Shown piece by piece: positions 59,348 to 64,000 of a DNA stretch of 64,000 bases. Within the stretch, counting starts at the first letter, position 1. Each line of letters begins with the position of its first letter. The notes under the pieces were generated by a model. It did not search any database and was not told the origin of the DNA. It worked only from the letters and a program-made list of their open reading frames with translations. The stretch lies in the NCBI RefSeq assembly GCF_030815085.1, contig NZ_JAUSWG010000001.1; one strand, 5' to 3'. The DNA comes from Paraclostridium ghonii. Its GTDB lineage: Bacteria > Bacillota > Clostridia > Peptostreptococcales > Peptostreptococcaceae. Both the position numbers and the translations under genes were made by a program.

Positions 59348-61480
59348 ATGAGCGGAATGGATTCTTTAAATGAATTTTATGTTCACGAAAATATGCAGTT
59401 ACTAGAGCAATTAGAAGAAATTCTACTTGTAGGACAATCTGGTACAGGAAAATTGGGAAAAGAAGAGATTGAACAAATTTTCCGTGCAATGCATACTATT
59501 AAGGGATCTTCAGCTATGATGGGTTATGATAGTTTAACTAAGCTTACGCATAGCATAGAAGATGTCTTTGATGGAATAAGAAATGGAAGAGAACTCTCCG
59601 ATAATAAGTGGGAAGAAGTAGTTGATGTAGTTTTAGTAAGCATAGATTTTTTAAAAGAAGAGATATTAAATGTTCAAGATGGACTTCTTCCAGAAGCGAG
59701 TATAGATGAATTGCTTGAAAGAGTATTAGCTTTGTTAAAAGAAGAAACAGAAACTGAAATAAAGGAAGAAGATCAAAATAATGATATAGAAGATCTAATT
59801 GAAATAAAAATGCCTAAGGATGGAGAAAAACACTTTTATATAAAAGTTTCATTTGAAGATGGGTGTGGAATGGAAGGAATTAGAGCATTAGGAGTACTTG
59901 CTATGATTGAAAATAAATGCTCATTTATAAAAACTATTCCCCCAAGTTTAGAAGTAGAATGTGATAATGAAATAATAAATGAAGGATTTAAATTATATGT
60001 AAGTACAGAAGAAGAAAAAGATTCACTTGAACAATGTATTAAAGAAACTATGTTTTTAAAAAGTTTAGATATAGAAGAAGTAAGTGATGAATCAGATTTG
60101 AAAAATATATTCAATATAAATCCTTCAGCAGAGGAAAAAGTTGAGATAGAAGAAGTAGCTATAACATTAGAAAAAAATAATTTAAGTGATGAAAACCAAG
60201 AAAGGGCAAAAGAAACTAAAGAACATAAAGAAGAAAGAAATGAAGAAAGTAGTGATTTAAGTAAAGACACAAAAAAAGATTCTAAACCAGAAGAAACTCA
60301 ACACCATGTACATAACAAAAACAGTTATTTAAGTGTAAATATCAATAAAATTGATATGCTTATGAACTTAGTAGGTGAGATTGTTACAACAGAATCTATG
60401 GTAGAAAAACAATCTCAGATAGAGAACTTTAATCGTGATAATTTTGAAAAGCAAGCTAGAAGGTTACATCAATTAACAAATGAATTACAAGATGTAGTTA
60501 TGTCTATTAGGATGGTTCCTATATCTTCTACTTTTACAAAAATGCAAAGAGTTGTAAGAGATATGAGTAGGAAAACTGGAAAGTCAGTAGATTTAAAGCT
60601 AATAGGAGAACAAACAGAAGTAGATAAGAATATTTTAGAAAATATATCGGATCCATTGATGCATATGATTAGAAACAGTATGGACCATGGTATAGAAACG
60701 CCAGAAGAGCGTCAAAAAACTTCTAAACCAGAAAAAGCTACTATAGTATTAGAAGCTAAAAACACTGGTGGAGATGTAGTTATAGTAATAAAAGATGATG
60801 GTAGAGGATTAAATAAAGAAGCTATTGTAAAAAAAGCTATAGAAAAAGGAATAACAAGCAAAAGCTTTGAAGAAATTAGTGATAAAGAAGCCTATAATTT
60901 CATTCTAGCCCCTGGATTCTCTACAAAAGAAGCTGTAAGTGAGTATTCCGGCAGAGGAGTAGGTATGGATGTTGTCTATACCAATATAAGACAGCTAAGA
61001 GGATCTATAACCATTGATAGTGAAAAAGGACAAGGGACTATGATTGTGATTCGAATTCCTTTAACACTAGCAATTGTTGATGGAATGAAAGTTAGAGTAG
61101 GAAATGAAATATATATAATTCCTTCACTTAATATAAAGGAAGTGTTTAGACAAGGTGTCTATGAGATAGTTAAGAATCCAAATGGAGAAGAACATAGCAT
61201 AATAAGAGGGAGTTGCTATGAAATTCGAAGACTATCAAAAATATTAGGGATAGATAGTGATAAGCATGACGATGGTATTATGATTTTGGTTGAGTCTGAA
61301 ATAGGAAATGTTTGTATCATTGTAGATGGAATTGTTGGACAACAACAGGTTGTAATAAAACCAATACCAGAATTATTAACACAGTTTGAAAAAATTCAAT
61401 CATATATGTCTGGGTGTTCTATATTAGAAGATGGATCTATTAGCTTAATAATTGATGCAAATGCAATTATAAGCGAGTAA
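59348..61480 (+). CDS. cheA: Chemotaxis histidine kinase CheA
   Basis: The 710-residue kinase reads receptor state and phosphorylates CheY and CheB. Domains: Hpt P1 with phospho-H49 in AMHTIKGSSAMMG; P2 response-regulator-binding domain at about 155-250; a Glu/Lys-rich linker (about 255-325); P3 dimerisation (about 330-395); the ATPase P4 with RNSMDHGIETPEER, DDGRGLN and YSGRGVGMDVV; and the CheW-like P5 (about 570-705). AAGGAGG precedes the ATG. It is followed by cheB after 63 nt. Confidence 0.97.
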   Translation: MSGMDSLNEFYVHENMQLLEQLEEILLVGQSGTGKLGKEEIEQIFRAMHTIKGSSAMMGYDSLTKLTHSIEDVFDGIRNGRELSDNKWEEVVDVVLVSIDFLKEEILNVQDGLLPEASIDELLERVLALLKEETETEIKEEDQNNDIEDLIEIKMPKDGEKHFYIKVSFEDGCGMEGIRALGVLAMIENKCSFIKTIPPSLEVECDNEIINEGFKLYVSTEEEKDSLEQCIKETMFLKSLDIEEVSDESDLKNIFNINPSAEEKVEIEEVAITLEKNNLSDENQERAKETKEHKEERNEESSDLSKDTKKDSKPEETQHHVHNKNSYLSVNINKIDMLMNLVGEIVTTESMVEKQSQIENFNRDNFEKQARRLHQLTNELQDVVMSIRMVPISSTFTKMQRVVRDMSRKTGKSVDLKLIGEQTEVDKNILENISDPLMHMIRNSMDHGIETPEERQKTSKPEKATIVLEAKNTGGDVVIVIKDDGRGLNKEAIVKKAIEKGITSKSFEEISDKEAYNFILAPGFSTKEAVSEYSGRGVGMDVVYTNIRQLRGSITIDSEKGQGTMIVIRIPLTLAIVDGMKVRVGNEIYIIPSLNIKEVFRQGVYEIVKNPNGEEHSIIRGSCYEIRRLSKILGIDSDKHDDGIMILVESEIGNVCIIVDGIVGQQQVVIKPIPELLTQFEKIQSYMSGCSILEDGSISLIIDANAIISE

Positions 61481-61543
61481 TACATAAAGTAGAATCTTTA
61501 AAGCTAAAAAGACATCGTAAATATTCACAAGGAGAGACGTTAT

Positions 61544-62623
61544 ATGGAAGTAAACAAAAAAATAAAAGTTTTAATAATTGATGATTCTAGTATATTTCGT
61601 CGTATTATATCAAAGTACTTGCAAGAATTTGAAGAGTTAGAAATTGTAGGTACAGCTAAGGATCCCTATGAAGCTAGAGATAAAATAATAGAATTTAGAC
61701 CAGATGTATTAACGCTAGACATTGAGATGCCAGGTATGAGTGGAATTGAGTTCTTAAAAATTTTAATGGATCAATGTCCGATACCTACAATAGTTATAAG
61801 TGGTGCAGATGACAGATGCTTTGAAGCTATAAATGCGGGAGCTGTTGGGTTTGTAGAAAAGCCAGACTCAAAGAGAATGAATGACTTTGCTAATGATTTA
61901 GCAAGTAAAATAAAAGAAGCATCTGTAGCTAAATTAGTTACAGATAATTATTCAAGAAATAATTTAAATAAACCTAATGATATTACACATAAAAAAAATA
62001 TAGTCAAAAATATAACCTCTAAATCTAGTATGGATATAATTGCTATTGGAGCATCCATGGGAGGGGTAGAAGCTGTTAGTAAAATTTTAAAACAATTACC
62101 TCTTGGATTGCCAGGAATAGTAATTACTCAACATATGCCACCAGTATTTACACAAAGATATGCAGAAAGACTAAATAAAGAATGTATTATAAATGTTTGT
62201 GAAGGCAAAGATGGACAAGAAATCTTAAGTGGATATGCATATATAGCTCCAGGAGCTTTACAAATGGGAATTGAAAAAAGAAATAATAAATATGTATTAG
62301 AAGTAAAAAAGGGGGAAAAAGTTAGTGGACACTGTCCTTCAGTAGATTACTTATTCCAATCTGTAGCAAAATCTGCAAACAAAAGTGCTATAGGTGTTAT
62401 TTTAACAGGAATGGGAGCAGATGGAGCTAAAGGTTTACTTGATATAAAAAATGCAGGTGGATACACAATCGGCCAAAATAGACATTCATGTGTTGTATAC
62501 GGAATGCCTATGGCAGCAAAAAATATTGGAGCAGTTTGTAAAGAAACTTCTTTAGATATGATACCAAATGCAATATTAAATCAATTAAAAAGATCAAAAT
62601 CTACATTGAGAAATAAAGAGTAG
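61544..62623 (+). CDS. cheB: Chemotaxis protein-glutamate methylesterase CheB
   Basis: The 359-residue enzyme removes receptor methyl groups for adaptation. The receiver domain has D13, D14 and phosphoacceptor D59 in LTLDIEMPGMSG. The C-terminal methylesterase has S171 in GASMGG, H197 in TQHMPP and D293 in MGADGAKG, the catalytic triad. RBS AAGGAGAG. It is the second gene of the che run. No cheR is seen in the window. Confidence 0.97.
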   Translation: MEVNKKIKVLIIDDSSIFRRIISKYLQEFEELEIVGTAKDPYEARDKIIEFRPDVLTLDIEMPGMSGIEFLKILMDQCPIPTIVISGADDRCFEAINAGAVGFVEKPDSKRMNDFANDLASKIKEASVAKLVTDNYSRNNLNKPNDITHKKNIVKNITSKSSMDIIAIGASMGGVEAVSKILKQLPLGLPGIVITQHMPPVFTQRYAERLNKECIINVCEGKDGQEILSGYAYIAPGALQMGIEKRNNKYVLEVKKGEKVSGHCPSVDYLFQSVAKSANKSAIGVILTGMGADGAKGLLDIKNAGGYTIGQNRHSCVVYGMPMAAKNIGAVCKETSLDMIPNAILNQLKRSKSTLRNKE

Positions 62624-62640
62624 ATAGAAAGTAGGTATAT

Positions 62641-63255
62641 ATGAATTTTGAGTGTGATAAATTAAATGTATTTCGAGAAATAAGCAATATAGGATCAGGA
62701 AATGCGTCTACTTCATTAGGTATGATGCTAAATGAAATTGTAGATATAGGAATACCAAAGAGTGATTTAATAAGTTTTTCTGATATAACTAATAGTTATG
62801 ACTCTCCTGAGGAATTAGTTGTAGGAACGGTTTTACAATTATCAAGAGATATGGAAGGTTTTATACTAGTTATAATGAAACTTGATTCTGCAATTAATTT
62901 ATTATCAAAAGTTACTGGCAATAATGTTGTATGCAATAAAGAAGACTACGAATCAGTACGTAATGAATTAAGTTCTATAGGTGAGGTTTGTAATATATTA
63001 TGTGGTACATATTTAACCGCAATATCAGATATGACTAGTTTAAGCATAGATCAATCTATTCCTTATTTTAGCGTAGATATGGTTAGAGCAATTATGAACT
63101 TACCTATATCATTATATGGACCAGTTTCAGATTCAATATTATGTATAGAGACTGACTTTTTTACAACAGATAAGAGTATAGAAGGTAAATATTATTTTAT
63201 TCCTAAAGTTGAGTCGTGTGAAAAATTACTATCATCATTAGGTTTTGCTTGTTAG
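62641..63255 (+). CDS. cheC: CheC-family CheY-P phosphatase
   Basis: The 204-residue protein has two CheC active-site motifs of the E-x2-N type: REISNIGSGNASTSLGMMLN near the N-terminus and ELSSIGEVCNILCGTYLTA in the middle, the usual arrangement of a two-site CheC. It would remove phosphate from CheY and is stimulated by CheD in Bacillus. RBS is weak (AGTAGGT). Its stop is 11 nt before the cheD start. Confidence 0.92.
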   Translation: MNFECDKLNVFREISNIGSGNASTSLGMMLNEIVDIGIPKSDLISFSDITNSYDSPEELVVGTVLQLSRDMEGFILVIMKLDSAINLLSKVTGNNVVCNKEDYESVRNELSSIGEVCNILCGTYLTAISDMTSLSIDQSIPYFSVDMVRAIMNLPISLYGPVSDSILCIETDFFTTDKSIEGKYYFIPKVESCEKLLSSLGFAC

Positions 63256-63266
63256 GAGAACAATTA

Positions 63267-63752
63267 ATGAAAACTATAACAGTAGGAATAGCAGAATCTA
63301 ACATTGTAAAATCGCCAGATAAAATAATGACAGTTGGGCTTGGATCATGCTGTGGAGTAGTTCTTTATGATGAAATAAATAAAATTGCTGGTTTAGTACA
63401 TATTTTACTTCCAGATTCAAAGTATGATAAAAAATTAGATAACAAATCAAAGTATGCAGATAGTGGAATTAATTTACTATATAATCAAATGAAAAAATCT
63501 GGTGCTAATCCAAGACTCATAAGAGCTAAATTAACTGGTGGGGCTCATATGTTTAATTTTAAGAATAATAGTAATAGTATTTTTACTATTGGGGAGAAAA
63601 ATGTAAAGTCATGCAAAGAGACATTAGCTAAGTTAAATATTTCTATTGTTTCTGAAGATGTATTAGGTTCTTGTGGAAGGACTATTGTATTTGACACTCT
63701 TACGAATAAGTTAACTATTAAGAGTGTTGGAAAACGCGAAAAAGTTATTTAA
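63267..63752 (+). CDS. cheD: Chemoreceptor glutamine deamidase CheD
   Basis: The 161-residue enzyme deamidates receptor glutamines and binds CheC. It has VGLGSCCGVVLYD with the catalytic Cys, LVHILLPDS with the catalytic His, and KLTGGAHMF. I use the ATG at 63267, 8 nt after AGGAG; an upstream TTG at 63249 would overlap the cheC end. It lies between cheC and cheW. Confidence 0.95.
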   Translation: MKTITVGIAESNIVKSPDKIMTVGLGSCCGVVLYDEINKIAGLVHILLPDSKYDKKLDNKSKYADSGINLLYNQMKKSGANPRLIRAKLTGGAHMFNFKNNSNSIFTIGEKNVKSCKETLAKLNISIVSEDVLGSCGRTIVFDTLTNKLTIKSVGKREKVI

Positions 63753-63770
63753 AAGGGTGGTGTATTGTTT

Positions 63771-64000
63771 GTGAATGCAAATGATGAAATAATAGATAGT
63801 AAAATAGATGATTTGTATATGGTGTTTATTGTAAATGATCAAAAATATGCATTATCATCAAATTACATTATAGAAATTATTGAGGTATTACCTATAACAA
63901 AAGTTCCATTCCTTCCTGAATATATGAAAGGTATTATAAATTTAAGAAGTAACATTATACCTGTAATGGATGCAAGGATGAGATTTGACATAGAACCTAT
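63771..64000 (+). CDS. cheW: CheW-like coupling protein, partial (cut by window edge)
   Basis: The first 76 residues are visible and read as a CheW domain: LYMVFIVNDQKYALSSNYII, then EVLPITKVPFLPEYMKGIIN and LRSNIIPVMDARMRF. CheW joins receptors to CheA. I prefer the GTG at 63771, 8 nt after GGTGGTG; an in-frame TTG at 63765 is possible. The frame is open to the right edge, so the gene continues outside the window. Confidence 0.88.
   Translation, partial: MNANDEIIDSKIDDLYMVFIVNDQKYALSSNYIIEIIEVLPITKVPFLPEYMKGIINLRSNIIPVMDARMRFDIEP

Noticed and set aside
59836..60270. Ser/Phe-rich open frame antisense to cheA
   Set aside because: Arises from the Glu/Lys-rich linker of CheA read in reverse; no start signal.
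1..64000. tRNA, rRNA, insertion sequences, prophage or CRISPR arrays
   Set aside because: No cloverleaf, rRNA-like block, transposase or regularly spaced repeat was recognised on reading.

Overview
The window is about 64 kb of very AT-rich, compactly coded chromosomal DNA from a low-GC Gram-positive anaerobe. Several things point to a Clostridia member, most plausibly Peptostreptococcaceae (Clostridioides/Paraclostridium/Romboutsia group): strong AGGAGG ribosome binding sites, frequent TTG and GTG starts, U-tailed hairpin terminators, an [FeFe] hydrogenase, an HcpR-like palindrome before a DUF1858 gene, a Cys-rich candidate spore-coat protein and a cheABCDW cluster. That taxonomic placement is inference. 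I see no rRNA, tRNA, CRISPR array, insertion sequence or prophage.

Layout. 0.1-7.5 kb: envelope and transport genes (M23 peptidase, CPA1-type antiporter, MGDG-synthase-like glycosyltransferase, nucleoside-recognition/GATE membrane protein with an M42 aminopeptidase). 7.5-10.3 kb: a PadR / DUF1700 / DUF4097 operon behind a repeated operator-like element, then a convergent gene broken by one base in an A9 run. 10.5-17.1 kb: Cys-rich coiled-coil protein, YlbF-family protein, acetyltransferase, Amidase_6 protein, CBS protein, cytoplasmic parvulin, TSCPD protein. 17.1-24.6 kb: DUF1858 redox protein, SulP transporter without a STAS domain, lipoproteins, glycerol kinase, YaaA, and a DUF975 protein that seems to start at ATC. 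24.6-31.9 kb: cstA with a partner that seems to start at ATT, a YtrA-type GntR/ABC operon with a clear operator, RidA, purine permease. 32.4-36.5 kb: a five-gene run of rhodanese lipoprotein, VTT protein, Fe-S/CCG oxidoreductase, second VTT protein and CDP-alcohol phosphatidyltransferase. 36.6-43.7 kb: EamA exporter behind an RBS-masking hairpin, a candidate small RNA, a LexA-like promoter driving a 52-residue ORF and an EEP-family hydrolase, VanW protein, a pseudokinase, a two-helix channel and a D,D-carboxypeptidase.

43.9-52.2 kb is the conserved translation/lipid operon rpsB-tsf-pyrH-frr-(small ORF)-uppS-cdsA-dxr-rseP-ispG. It links translation, UMP, undecaprenyl and phospholipid precursors, the MEP isoprenoid pathway (dxr, ispG) and site-2 proteolysis. 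It is followed by an SLBB-containing [FeFe] hydrogenase rather than the polC gene I would expect.

54.3-64.0 kb is a chemosensory region: two paralogous lipoproteins, two chemoreceptors with the same sigma-28-type promoter at identical spacing, then cheA-cheB-cheC-cheD and the start of cheW, cut by the window edge.

The most unusual signals are the O2-protected-type hydrogenase architecture, the LexA-like box pair over a short unknown ORF, the candidate small RNA just before it, the pseudokinase, the A9 frameshift, two near-cognate start codons, the RBS-sequestering hairpin and several very long perfect terminator hairpins.
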